Source: Muribaculaceae bacterium Isolate-037 (Harlan) (GTDB lineage: Bacteria > Bacteroidota > Bacteroidia > Bacteroidales > Muribaculaceae). From it: 64,000 nucleotides of DNA. The notes below the pieces were generated by a model. The model ran no database searches. It was not told where the DNA came from and saw nothing but the letters and a program-made list of their open reading frames with translations. The stretch covers positions 1-64,000 of the forward strand of contig RIAZ01000013.1 of the NCBI GenBank assembly GCA_003762615.1, given 5' to 3'. Made by a program: the position numbers and the translations under genes. Of this stretch, positions 8,301 through 16,048 are shown piece after piece. Each line of letters begins with the position of its first letter. Position 1 is the stretch's first letter.

Positions 8301-8396
8301 TACCAAATGCTGTATCTTGATAATTGTCAATAGTGGCGTAAGAAAGATGGAAATGATAAAGGGAATTTTTATTTTTCTGTTTTCAACAAAAAATAT

Positions 8397-8404
8397 TAAA
8401 TTTG
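8397..8404 (+). promoter_or_regulatory. Promoter -7 element of ATPase/nuclease operon
   Basis: TAAATTTG matches TAnnTTTG and would start transcription about 20 bases before the ATPase ATG at 8434. A nine-codon reading frame (8424-8453) overlaps that start in another frame. Confidence 0.5.
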
Positions 8405-8433
8405 TAAATTATAACAATTTATTATGGTAGAGT

Positions 8434-9765
8434 ATGCGGCTCAAATTGCGTAATGTCCTTAAAATAAAGAATGCCGATATTGAAATTGGAGGTCTTACTG
8501 TGCTTACTGGAGAGAACGACTCCGGCAAAAGTACGGTAGGTAAGATTCTTTTCTCTATTCTTAAGGCGGCTAATAATGCACGCCAGATAGATAAGATGAA
8601 AACAATTTCCTTATTAAAATCAGAATTGGGGACTCTAAAAAAGATGTTTCATCAAACTGATCCCGTGCATATACTGGACGATATTCCGACTTTGAGCTTT
8701 AATCTAATTGAAGGAATAACACTCGCGGAGGATTTGCGAAAGATTTTAGAAACCGAGGCTGAAAAAATCGGGTTCTCCTCCCGAATGATTGCTATGATGC
8801 GTACACGCCTTCTCCGTATTGAGCAATCATTGCTGAAACTTGATAATCCCGAAGTTGCGGTAGGTGAAGAATTTCAAGCTATCGCCAGAAGTGAATTTAT
8901 GGAACCTTTAAATTCATACGGTTCGGAAAATTCGGAAATATTATTCCATGATGATACCACAGATGCGGATGGTAGTGATATTGAAATAAGGATTAATCAA
9001 GGTAAGGTGGATGAAGTGCGTCTTTCGGGTACGTCATCCTTAGAGGATATTACTTATATTGAATCTCCTTTATATCTTCATATCCTTAATACTCTACGAT
9101 TATCAAGTCAGATACCTACAGCCTCTTTAAGAGGTATGCCATCTTATCTGAAAAAAGATAACATACCATATCATTTGGCAGATATGGCAGATAAAATCAT
9201 AAGTGGTTCAGAAGAAATCCCAAGTCTGTTTGGTCAAGGGATTTTTGGGGTAAGTTGCAGTAAGCAACTGGAGGAAATTAAATCTGTAATAGGGGGTGAA
9301 TTTATACTTAATAATAAAACCAAGCAACTTTCTTTTACACAAAAAGGACACGTTGTCCCTCCCATCAGTGTGGCTTCGGGGATTAAATCATTTGGAGTGT
9401 TGCAGCGTCTGATAGAAACAGACAGCATATCTACATTTAAAATGCTGATTTGGGATGAGCCGGAAATTCACTTGCATCCAGAATGGCAAATTGTCTTTTG
9501 CAGGATTATTATCGAGCTTGTTGCAAATGGTATTCCAATTGTAGTAAGTTCACATAGTCCGTATTTTGTACAGGCTTTGAGATATTTTGCTTCTGCTAAG
9601 GGGATAGAGAAGGATGTGAAATATTATTTGGCTGAGGAATCGGATGATGAAATGCTTTCAAATGTCAGAGAGGTTACTAACGATTTAAATCGTGTATTCT
9701 CACTTCTTGCCGCCCCTTTGCGAGATATTATGAATGTTGATGCAGTAAGAAATAGTATGAAATGA
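8434..9765 (+). CDS. AAA/ABC-type ATPase, nuclease-coupled
   Basis: This is a 443-aa ABC/SMC-like AAA ATPase. The Walker A GENDSGKST lies at residues 26-34 after two beta strands. A signature-like segment VASGIKSFGVLQRL is near 310, Walker B LIWDEPEIHLHPEWQ near 337-350, and an H-loop SSHSPYFVQAL near 370. The insert between Walker A and the signature is alpha-helical and unassigned. There is no TOPRIM domain, so it is not a classical OLD nuclease. Its stop overlaps the start of the nuclease gene in ATGA (9762-9765), which indicates translational coupling. ATPase-plus-nuclease pairs of this layout are typical of antiphage systems such as Septu or Gabija, but this pair matches neither by domain content. 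A defence role is inferred from context. Confidence 0.8.
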   Translation: MRLKLRNVLKIKNADIEIGGLTVLTGENDSGKSTVGKILFSILKAANNARQIDKMKTISLLKSELGTLKKMFHQTDPVHILDDIPTLSFNLIEGITLAEDLRKILETEAEKIGFSSRMIAMMRTRLLRIEQSLLKLDNPEVAVGEEFQAIARSEFMEPLNSYGSENSEILFHDDTTDADGSDIEIRINQGKVDEVRLSGTSSLEDITYIESPLYLHILNTLRLSSQIPTASLRGMPSYLKKDNIPYHLADMADKIISGSEEIPSLFGQGIFGVSCSKQLEEIKSVIGGEFILNNKTKQLSFTQKGHVVPPISVASGIKSFGVLQRLIETDSISTFKMLIWDEPEIHLHPEWQIVFCRIIIELVANGIPIVVSSHSPYFVQALRYFASAKGIEKDVKYYLAEESDDEMLSNVREVTNDLNRVFSLLAAPLRDIMNVDAVRNSMK

Positions 9766-10382
9766 CTCCATCAGAAATCTATTCCAAAGTACTCAAGTAC
9801 GCAGGTTATGTGTCCACAATAATCTGCGACCTGCATAGCGCATGTTCTCCACATAAGAAAAAACAGTACTTGTGCACTCTTGCCGGATCAAAAACTCCGG
9901 TGATCGATTTTGATGAGGTGAAGACAAATGCTGATCGGACAAGAGGACTTGAATCACGGAAGTCTGTAGATGCTTTAGCTGTCACGCCTTCAGGAAACTT
10001 TCTATGTTTTATCGAACTGAAAAGTTGGGAACTCTTGATTTCTAATAAAGCTTCAGAATATAGAATACGAAAGCAGGCTACTAAGTATTCTTCAGATTTA
10101 CCTCTGAAATTATCCGACAGCATGTGTATTTGTAAGGAAATAACTCATGATGGAGATGTTTTTGATGATTGTAAAATTATATACATATTACTGACTGATA
10201 TCTCTGTAGAAGATGATGGAATTATGGCTTTTAATTCGGATTTAACAGCATTAGCAGGTATTTCTTCAGATTTAAGAGAACTCTGTAATACATTATCAAG
10301 AGGGGTAATGGATTGTATTGACATTGTCGAGACAAGATATTGGGAGTGTAGGAATTTAGACAGAAATTTATCAATGCTATAA
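9762..10382 (+). CDS. PD-(D/E)XK nuclease-like partner of ATPase
   Basis: The 206-aa protein has a candidate PD-(D/E)XK core: SVDALAVTPSGNF with Asp70, then FIELKSWEL with Glu85 and Lys87 (D-x14-E-L-K). It fits the beta-hairpin geometry of restriction-like nucleases. The following helix (residues about 95-110, RIRKQATKYS) is also typical. The N-terminal 60 residues are basic and contain two Cys (22, 28). It overlaps the upstream ATPase by 4 bp and has no gene following it for 200 bases, so the two form a self-contained pair. Nuclease activity is inferred from the motif; I do not recognise a named family. Confidence 0.7.
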   Translation: MTPSEIYSKVLKYAGYVSTIICDLHSACSPHKKKQYLCTLAGSKTPVIDFDEVKTNADRTRGLESRKSVDALAVTPSGNFLCFIELKSWELLISNKASEYRIRKQATKYSSDLPLKLSDSMCICKEITHDGDVFDDCKIIYILLTDISVEDDGIMAFNSDLTALAGISSDLRELCNTLSRGVMDCIDIVETRYWECRNLDRNLSML

Positions 10383-10433
10383 CTGATTTTCCTTACTTTA
10401 TGAGTTGGAGGTAGGGATTTGAATTTATATTAA

Positions 10434-10550
10434 ACTCTGCGTTGGGATGAACCCAAATGGAGGATTGGTGTTAATAACTATGGGAGTGAGGGAAAGCCTC
10501 ATGCTCATTATAGAAACCTGTCTCGCAAGTTTGATTTACGTGTCTTGTAA
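10434..10550 (+). pseudogene. Possible decayed coding fragment
   Basis: One frame reads a protein-like segment (WDEPKWRIGVNNYGSEG, then YRNLSRKFDLRVL and a stop) without a start codon and preceded by a stop. It may be the C-terminal remnant of a lost gene between the nuclease and cupin genes. I cannot assign a family. Confidence 0.25.
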
Positions 10551-10598
10551 ACTAATAATATATAAGTCTAAACTTTGCGGGTAATTAATTTATACGCT

Positions 10599-10925
10599 AT
10601 GGAAACAAAATTTGAAATCAAAAATCCGTTTCATTTCGCCGATGCCCTTAACTACATAAAAGGTGAAGTCGAGTTTAGGACGGTAATGTCTTCTCACAAC
10701 GGTTCTGTAAATCTTGTTGCACTCAGTTCAGATTCGCATCTGTCGGAACATCCGGCTCCCGATGACGTAATGGTCTACCTGATTGAGGGTGAAGTAGACT
10801 TCCATGTAGATGACCACATCCAGCGGATGTCACCCGGAGATGCCATGCTCCTTCCTAAAGGTGTGCTTCATTCAGTAAAGCCCCTTCGTGACTCAAAACT
10901 GATGCTTGTCAAGATCCGTCCGTAA
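10599..10925 (+). CDS. Small cupin-domain protein
   Basis: This 108-aa single-domain cupin_2 protein shows the two cupin motifs: HPAPDDVMVYLIEGEVDF and PGDAMLLPKGVLHSVKPL. Metal-binding histidines are at least partly present in the second. Such proteins bind small ligands or metals and often act as isomerases or sensors; the substrate cannot be predicted. ATG 10599 is preferred over an earlier GTG-type start because it gives the normal cupin N-terminus and lies just downstream of an AT-rich promoter-like stretch with TTTGC (10575-10580). It is separated from alkD by about 50 bp in the same direction and may be co-transcribed. Confidence 0.8.
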   Translation: METKFEIKNPFHFADALNYIKGEVEFRTVMSSHNGSVNLVALSSDSHLSEHPAPDDVMVYLIEGEVDFHVDDHIQRMSPGDAMLLPKGVLHSVKPLRDSKLMLVKIRP

Positions 10926-10979
10926 TATATATAATATTTCGACGGATAGCCTCGTTAACATTTCAGATAATGTATTGAA

Positions 10980-11738
10980 ATGAGTGAGGCGATATATATA
11001 GAGGAGGCGTTGATTGAGATGGCTGATGAAAGGCAGGCTCAGCAACTGTTGCGTTTTTTTAAGACTTCTCCCGGTGAATATGGTGAGGGCGACAAGTTTA
11101 TTGGACTGAAGAACCCTCAGGTTCGCTTGGTGGTGAAGGAGACGTGGAAGTCAACACCTATTTCCGAAGCTACGAGATTGGTCCGCAGTCCCTTGCATGA
11201 GGTAAGGCTCTGTGGACTTCTCATTATGGTGGAGCAATATCTGCGTGCTATGAAAAAGGGTGATGACGTATTGATGTCAGAAATCTTTGAGACGTATCTA
11301 TCTCTCCATCCCCATATCAATAATTGGGATCTGGTGGATTTGTCGGCAATAAAGATTGTTGGTAATCATGAGGTGCGTCATCCTGAATTACGGCTTATGG
11401 ATGAATGGATTAAGCCGGAGGGTCATACTCTTTGGCAGCAACGCATAGCTATGGTCAGCAGTTGGATGCTTATCCGTAATGAACGTCCTGATGTATGTTT
11501 CCGTCGGGCTGCGATGTTGCTTGCAAGTCCCCATGACTTATTGCATAAGGCAGCGGGGTGGATGCTCAGAGAGACATGGAAAAAAGGATATGTCATGCAA
11601 CTCCGCGATTTCCTTGAGAGTAATGTAGAAGCGATGCCCTCGATAATGCTCAGCTATGCATGCGAAAAGATGTCGATAACCGAGCGACACGAATGGCAGG
11701 CTAAGAGAAAAAAGAATATATTGAAAATAAATGTTTAA
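10980..11738 (+). CDS. DNA alkylation repair enzyme, AlkD family
   Basis: AlkD-like HEAT-repeat glycosylases remove cationic alkylated bases (3mA, 7mG). The 252-aa protein fits the family length and shows HPHINNWDLVDLSAIKIVG with Trp116, Asp117 and Asp120, which includes the catalytic aspartate region. AAGWMLRETWKKG follows near residues 191-203. The C-terminal end is unusual: the last ~45 bp (11681-11725) are repeated 797 bp downstream (12478-12522). A GNAT/antitoxin-like pair therefore lies between the present 3' end and a copy of it, which suggests a cassette inserted at the alkD terminus. Confidence 0.85.
   Translation: MSEAIYIEEALIEMADERQAQQLLRFFKTSPGEYGEGDKFIGLKNPQVRLVVKETWKSTPISEATRLVRSPLHEVRLCGLLIMVEQYLRAMKKGDDVLMSEIFETYLSLHPHINNWDLVDLSAIKIVGNHEVRHPELRLMDEWIKPEGHTLWQQRIAMVSSWMLIRNERPDVCFRRAAMLLASPHDLLHKAAGWMLRETWKKGYVMQLRDFLESNVEAMPSIMLSYACEKMSITERHEWQAKRKKNILKINV
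11681..11725 (+). repeat. Direct repeat, left copy (alkD 3' end)
   Basis: CGAGCGACACGAATGGCAGG followed by 25 more bases matches 12478-12522 at 42 of 45 positions. The two copies flank the antitoxin-like and GNAT genes. Confidence 0.85.
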
Positions 11739-11756
11739 TTTAAATAAAATCCAGCC

Positions 11757-11936
11757 ATGGCAAGACCAATAGCAGAAACACCGACATTATATGGCAAAGA
11801 CGCTGAGCGATTTGCTGAAAATATGAAAAAGGTTGAGACCCTTTCTAAGGAAGAGCGTCAAGCCAATCGTGCTGCTCTTGAAAAAAGAATAAAGTCCGCA
11901 GAAGAGAAATGGGGTAAGTTTGTTTTCGTGCCATGA
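11757..11936 (+). CDS. Antitoxin-like small helical protein
   Basis: This 59-aa ORF begins MARPIAETPTLYGKDAERF. It continues with a charged, predicted helical stretch (KKVETLSKEERQANRAALEK) and ends FVFVP. Its stop overlaps the start of the GNAT gene in ATGA (11933-11936), so the two are translationally coupled. Small charged proteins opening MARPI-ETP recur next to GNAT genes in Bacteroidota, as I recall. With the GNAT partner this looks like a type II toxin-antitoxin arrangement, although a DUF1778 ribbon-helix-helix domain, usual for GNAT antitoxins, is not recognisable. Confidence 0.7.
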   Translation: MARPIAETPTLYGKDAERFAENMKKVETLSKEERQANRAALEKRIKSAEEKWGKFVFVP

Positions 11937-12445
11937 TACGTATTGAAAAACTAACAGATAATCACAATCTGACATCATTTGATTGTGGTGATGTGGACTT
12001 GAATGAATTTCTGACAGATGATGCGATTCCTTTTCAAGAGAAACGTATTGCAACCACTTATATCGTAATTATTAATGATAGAGTAGCTGCTTATTTTAGT
12101 TTGCTGAACGATAAGGTTTCTCGTACAGATGTCAGCAAATCAGCTTGGCGCAAATTAAAAAAGCTATTTGCACATAGCAAACATAGAAGTAATTATCCAG
12201 CTATTAAAATTGGTAGATTTGCAGTTTGTAAAGATTTTGCATCACAAGGTTTAGGTTCTGTAATAATGGATGCTATTAAGCAATCTGTGAATGAAAAATC
12301 ACAATATTCAGCATTTCGTTTTCTTACGGTAGATGCTTATATTTCAGCTATTCCATTTTATTTGAAAAATGGTTTTATAGAAATGTTATCTGAGCAAGAA
12401 AACGATACGACAAGAACGATGTATTTTGATATGTTAAATCTCTAG
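11933..12445 (+). CDS. GNAT N-acetyltransferase, putative toxin
   Basis: This is a 170-aa GNAT-fold acetyltransferase. It has the acetyl-CoA pyrophosphate loop in AVCKDFASQGLGS (Q-x-x-G-x-G type, near residues 97-109), the preceding beta-4 strand IKIGRF, and a C-terminal FYLKNGFIEM (beta-5/alpha-4 signature). TacT/AtaT-type GNAT toxins acetylate charged tRNAs and have the same length and the opening pattern 'FDCGDVDLNEFL'. It is preceded by an overlapping antitoxin-like ORF and bounded by a direct repeat of the alkD 3' end. Toxin function is inferred from pairing and resemblance. Confidence 0.75.
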   Translation: MIRIEKLTDNHNLTSFDCGDVDLNEFLTDDAIPFQEKRIATTYIVIINDRVAAYFSLLNDKVSRTDVSKSAWRKLKKLFAHSKHRSNYPAIKIGRFAVCKDFASQGLGSVIMDAIKQSVNEKSQYSAFRFLTVDAYISAIPFYLKNGFIEMLSEQENDTTRTMYFDMLNL

Positions 12446-12477
12446 GACTCCAGTTCATAAAAGTTTATCAAGTTTTC

Positions 12478-12522
12478 CGAGCGACACGAATGGCAGGTCA
12501 AAAGAAAAAAGAATATATTGAA
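12478..12522 (+). repeat. Direct repeat, right copy (alkD tail remnant)
   Basis: This is the second copy of the alkD 3' end, in the same reading frame sense (ERHEWQ, then RKKNIL), followed by a short alternative tail and a stop. It may be the original alkD terminus displaced by insertion of the GNAT cassette. Confidence 0.8.
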
Positions 12523-12526
12523 TATA

Positions 12527-12552
12527 TCAGGCGGACATTGTTGACCGCCTGA
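12527..12552. terminator. Terminator hairpin after GNAT cassette
   Basis: TCAGGCGG (12527-12534) pairs perfectly with CCGCCTGA (12545-12552) around a 10-nt loop. It lies between convergent genes, just after the alkD tail remnant. The T-tract is weak. Confidence 0.55.
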
Positions 12553-12625
12553 TTGTATGTTGTGAAGAATATTCTTATTTCAAATTTGAGTTATTAGTAT
12601 CTTCTTGAGTAGTCCATAAGTCATG

Positions 12626-12919
12626 TTATATTTTAGATTTCTTTTGACGATATTTCTGACGTGGGTGATTGGGTTTCTTGGTCGGTTCGATAAGTCCTAA
12701 TTGTATAGCCGGATTCAGGTATGACTCCAAGAAGTGAGTTTTATGCTTTAATCCCAACTCCTGCATTATTTCACTGCGAGACATTATTCGATCTCCCATA
12801 ACCTCTAACAAAGCTTTAACTGTATCGGCAACTGTATCGGTAACTGTATCGGTAACTGTATCGGTGGTAGGGTAGTGATGTGGTGGTATTTGGGCAGTTT
12901 GTAGGGATTGGTTGCGCAT
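12626..12919 (-). pseudogene. Winged-helix C-terminal fragment with TDTV repeats
   Basis: The 97-aa product ends in a winged-helix domain (ALLEVMGDRIMSRSEIMQEL, FLESYLNPAIQLGLIEPT, HPRQKYR). This domain normally closes AlbA_2/divergent-AAA ATP-binding regulators and some Fic-type proteins. The large N-terminal part is missing, so this is probably a truncated remnant, though a short functional regulator is possible. Residues 19-34 are four TDTV units encoded by four 12-bp repeats (12819-12866). No promoter is obvious upstream. Confidence 0.55.
12819..12866. repeat. Four 12-bp tandem repeats (ACTGTATCGGTA)
   Basis: ACTGTATCGGCA, ACTGTATCGGTA twice and ACTGTATCGGTG are in perfect tandem and in frame within the winged-helix fragment. 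Twelve-base units can vary in copy number without shifting frame. Confidence 0.85.
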
Positions 12920-12974
12920 AATTGTTACGCCTTCCTATTGTTTAATTAGTCAGTTTGGTCTTGTTGAAATAATT

Positions 12975-13081
12975 GCCGCTGTGGTCGTCTGATTGGTTGT
13001 TTTGGAAGTTCTAAACAATTTTAAAATGAAAAATAATTGAACTGAAGTTCTCAAAACAACTAAACAGATGACCGCAGCGGC
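12975..13081. repeat. Long imperfect inverted repeat downstream of valS
   Basis: Arms of 30 bp (12975-13004 and 13052-13081), starting GCCGCTGTGG and ending CCGCAGCGGC, match at about 26 positions. They enclose a 47-bp AT-rich interior that itself carries GAAGTTC twice. It could be a miniature inverted-repeat element or a large terminator for the leftward valS transcript. No transposase is present. Confidence 0.65.
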
Positions 13082-13124
13082 AGGAATTTTTTGAGATGGA
13101 GTATTACTCCAAAAGATGGTATGG

Positions 13125-15758
13125 TTATGCCTGCTGTGAGAGTGCGGCGATTGCTGCCTCTACTGCGGCGATTTTTTCAAGGGCATCGCTCTCTTTCTTC
13201 TTTTCGAGGGCTACGACCTTCTCCGGTGCGTTTGCCACGAATTTCTCATTCGATAGTTTCTTGCGCACTGATGCGAGGAACTTCTGGTGGTATTCCAGGT
13301 CGGCATTCAATTTCTTCAGCTCCTCCTCAACGTTGATGTTGGCACTGACGGGGATGCAATATTCCGTAGATGCTGCGATGAAGGATGCTGCCGCAGCAGG
13401 TTTCTCATTCACATTACGAATGTCAGAAAGGTTACCCATCTTCTCCAAGATAGAGTCGAGATAACTGTCGTGCAGTCCTTTTACAAGCAGTTCGAGGCTG
13501 TCGCGTTGCGGTATCTGTTTCTGTTTACGCACAGTTCTGATGCCTGCAATCACCTCTTTCAGATGATCGAAACGGTCGATGATCTCCTGATTGAAGCCGC
13601 CGGCTGTCGGAAGCTGCGCCGTCATGATGCTCTCTCCATCCTTGCGATCGCGGAGATGCTGCCAAAGTTCCTCCGTGATAAACGGCATGAAGGGGTGGAG
13701 AAGACGGAGAAGGGTATCGAAGAAACCGAGTGTCTTTTCAAAGGTCTCGCCATCGATTGGAGAACCGTAAGCCGGTTTGATCACCTCCAGATACCATGAG
13801 GAGAACTCATCCCAGAAGAGTTTGTAGATAGCCATGAGTGCCTCCGAGATACGGAACTTGCCCATAAGGTCTTCCACCTCGATGAGGGTGCGGTTCATCT
13901 CTGCCTCAAACCATTCAATGCCTCTCTTGGCGGCTTCCGGTTGTGGTTTCTGTGAGTCTACCTCCCAACCCTTCACAAGACGGAATGCATTCCAAATCTT
14001 GTTGCAGAAGTTGCGCCCCTGTTCGCAGAGTGAATCATCATACATTATGTCGTGTCCGGCGGGAGCTGCAAGCATGATACCCATACGCACCCCGTCAGCA
14101 CCGAACTTGTCGATCAGTTCGAGTGGATCCGGCGAGTTGCCGAGCGACTTCGACATCTTGCGACCGATCTTATCGCGCACGATGCCGGTGAAGTAGACGT
14201 TGCTGAAGGGTTTGTCGCCGCAGAAAGCATATCCGGCGATAATCATACGGGCTACCCAGAAGAAGATGATATCCGGACCGGTCACAAGGTCAGTGGTGGG
14301 GTAGTAGTATTTGAACTCCTCATTGTCGGGATCAAGAATACCGTTGAAGAGTGATATGGGCCATAGCCATGAAGAGAACCAAGTGTCAAGGCAGTCCGGA
14401 TCGCGTGTCAGGTCGGCGAGTGTAAGCTCCGGATTACCGCTCTTCTCAATAGCCTTGAGAAGTGCCTCCTCCTCGTTCTCCGCCACTACGTAACCTCCGC
14501 CGGGGAGATACCATGCCGGAATCTGATGACCCCACCATAGCTGACGGGAGATGCACCAGTCCTTTATATTGGTCATCCAGTAGCGGTAGGTGTTCTTATA
14601 TTTTGCGGGCACAAACTTGATGTAGTCAGTCTCCACAGCCTCAAGTGCGGGCACTGCGAGATCCTGCATCTTCACGAACCACTGCATCGAGAGCTTCGGT
14701 TCGATCACGGCATCTGTGCGCTCGGAGTGACCCACCTTGTTGACGTAATCCTCTACCTTCTCTACAAGACCTGCCTTATCCAAGTCAACCATTATCTGCT
14801 TGCGCACGTCAAAGCGGTCCATGCCGACGTACATACCTCCTGCCTCGGAGATTGTGCCGTTGTCGTTGAAGATGTCGATAGTCTCCAGACCGTATTTGTC
14901 GCCGAGCATATAGTCGTTGACGTCATGGGCGGGTGTCACTTTAAGACAGCCGGTACCAAAATCCATCTCTACATATTCGTCCATGATGATGGGCACAGCG
15001 CGACCTACGAGCGGCACGATCACTTTCTTACCTTTCAGCCATGTGTAGCGTTCGTCGTTAGGGTTGACGCATACGGCTGAGTCGCCGAGAATCGTTTCGG
15101 GGCGAGTGGTGGCTACCACGATATATTTGTTATCCTCTCCCTCCACCATATAGCGGAGATAGAAGAGTTTGCTTTGTTCCTCTTTATATATCACCTCCTC
15201 GTCGGAAAGGGCAGTGAGGGCTTTCGGGTCCCAGTTGACCATGCGCACGCCGCGATATATCAGACCGCGGTTGTAGAGGTCGCAGAAAACGTGCATGACG
15301 CTCTTTGAGCGTGTCTCGTCCATGGTGAACGCGGTGCGTTCCCAATCGCATGAAGCTCCGAGCTTACGGAGCTGGCTCAGGATTATGCCGCCGTATTTGT
15401 GGGTCCAGTCCCATGCGTGGGTAAGAAATTCCTCACGTGAGAGATCGGTCTTCTTGATGCCCTGCTCGGCAAGTTTTGCCACCACCTTTGCCTCTGTGGA
15501 AATCGCGGCGTGGTCTGTGCCAGGCACCCATAGTGCATTCTTTCCTTGCATACGTGCGCGACGCACGAGGATATCCTGTATCGTATTGTTAAGCATGTGA
15601 CCCATGTGAAGCACGCCCGTGACGTTTGGCGGCGGTATCACTATGCAGAAAGGTTCGCGGTTATCCGGTTCGGAATGAAACAGACCATGTTCCATCCAAT
15701 ATGCATACCATTTGTCTTCAACCTCGGAGGGGTTGTACTTTGTGGCTAATTCGCTCAT
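13125..15758 (-). CDS. valS: Valyl-tRNA synthetase
   Basis: This class I aminoacyl-tRNA synthetase charges tRNA-Val with valine. It has the HIGH-type motif [15 protein letters not shown] near residues 42-56, the KMSKS motif in [10 protein letters not shown], the CP1 editing domain between them, an anticodon-binding domain, and the C-terminal coiled coil ([26 protein letters not shown]). The 877-aa length is normal. It is an essential housekeeping gene lying inside an otherwise defence-rich block, with its own promoter at 15781-15788. Confidence 0.98.
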   Translation of the reverse strand: MSELATKYNPSEVEDKWYAYWMEHGLFHSEPDNREPFCIVIPPPNVTGVLHMGHMLNNTIQDILVRRARMQGKNALWVPGTDHAAISTEAKVVAKLAEQGIKKTDLSREEFLTHAWDWTHKYGGIILSQLRKLGASCDWERTAFTMDETRSKSVMHVFCDLYNRGLIYRGVRMVNWDPKALTALSDEEVIYKEEQSKLFYLRYMVEGEDNKYIVVATTRPETILGDSAVCVNPNDERYTWLKGKKVIVPLVGRAVPIIMDEYVEMDFGTGCLKVTPAHDVNDYMLGDKYGLETIDIFNDNGTISEAGGMYVGMDRFDVRKQIMVDLDKAGLVEKVEDYVNKVGHSERTDAVIEPKLSMQWFVKMQDLAVPALEAVETDYIKFVPAKYKNTYRYWMTNIKDWCISRQLWWGHQIPAWYLPGGGYVVAENEEEALLKAIEKSGNPELTLADLTRDPDCLDTWFSSWLWPISLFNGILDPDNEEFKYYYPTTDLVTGPDIIFFWVARMIIAGYAFCGDKPFSNVYFTGIVRDKIGRKMSKSLGNSPDPLELIDKFGADGVRMGIMLAAPAGHDIMYDDSLCEQGRNFCNKIWNAFRLVKGWEVDSQKPQPEAAKRGIEWFEAEMNRTLIEVEDLMGKFRISEALMAIYKLFWDEFSSWYLEVIKPAYGSPIDGETFEKTLGFFDTLLRLLHPFMPFITEELWQHLRDRKDGESIMTAQLPTAGGFNQEIIDRFDHLKEVIAGIRTVRKQKQIPQRDSLELLVKGLHDSYLDSILEKMGNLSDIRNVNEKPAAAASFIAASTEYCIPVSANINVEEELKKLNADLEYHQKFLASVRKKLSNEKFVANAPEKVVALEKKKESDALEKIAAVEAAIAALSQQA

Positions 15759-15780
15759 GAGAATGATAGTTTTAGAGTTG

Positions 15781-15811
15781 CAAAATTACAAAATAAATTC
15801 AAAATCGGCAA
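15781..15811 (-). promoter_or_regulatory. valS promoter
   Basis: On the minus strand, TAATTTTG (plus 15781-15788) lies 20 bases downstream of a TTG (15809-15811), matching the Bacteroidota TTG-N19-21-TAnnTTTG layout. The start codon follows about 23 bases after the element. Confidence 0.65.
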
Positions 15812-15901
15812 TATGACCATGCACATTCGGCACGATAGTCTATTAACCTCTTTTCAACGCATGAAATTATATCGGAATTTACGTCAGAAACGTTCATTTG
15901 A

Positions 15902-15954
15902 TTTGCAATCTCACAACAAATTTGTACCTTTGCAATAGAAGTTGTCTAAACTTC
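15902..15954 (+). promoter_or_regulatory. McrBC operon promoter with start-site palindrome
   Basis: TTTG (15902-15905), a 19-bp spacer and TACCTTTG (15925-15932) form a consensus promoter. GAAGTT-gtcta-AACTTC (15938-15954) overlaps the predicted start, identical in both half-sites to the palindrome at the vsr promoter. The leader to the first ATG is about 110 nt. Confidence 0.6.
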
Positions 15955-16048
15955 ATAAGTAATTATCCACGACTGGGGGTCTGCAAGCTATTATTTAGTG
16001 AATTTTAATCCCTCGGTTTATACTGACCGATAAATCAAATTTAAAATC

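Larger units (their letters stand above)
7531..8433. other. Long intergenic region with structured repeats
   Basis: No gene is convincing in these 900 bases. The region holds a multi-stem element (7699-7815), a second copy of the 9-bp palindromic minisatellite (8168-8300), and a promoter for the ATPase/nuclease pair (8397-8404). Short ORFs at 7661-7846 and 8138-8320 lie in the repeats. The rest is AT-rich and unassigned. Confidence 0.6.

Noticed and set aside
8138..8320. 60-codon ORF with SETDETSET repeats
   Set aside because: Pure product of the palindromic minisatellite with no independent coding features.
8424..8453. Nine-codon upstream ORF before the ATPase
   Set aside because: Too short to assess; it could be a leader peptide but has no supporting signal.
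8434..10382. Gabija or Septu system
   Set aside because: The ATPase lacks TOPRIM and there is no UvrD-like helicase (Gabija), and the nuclease shows PD-(D/E)XK and no HNH motif (Septu).
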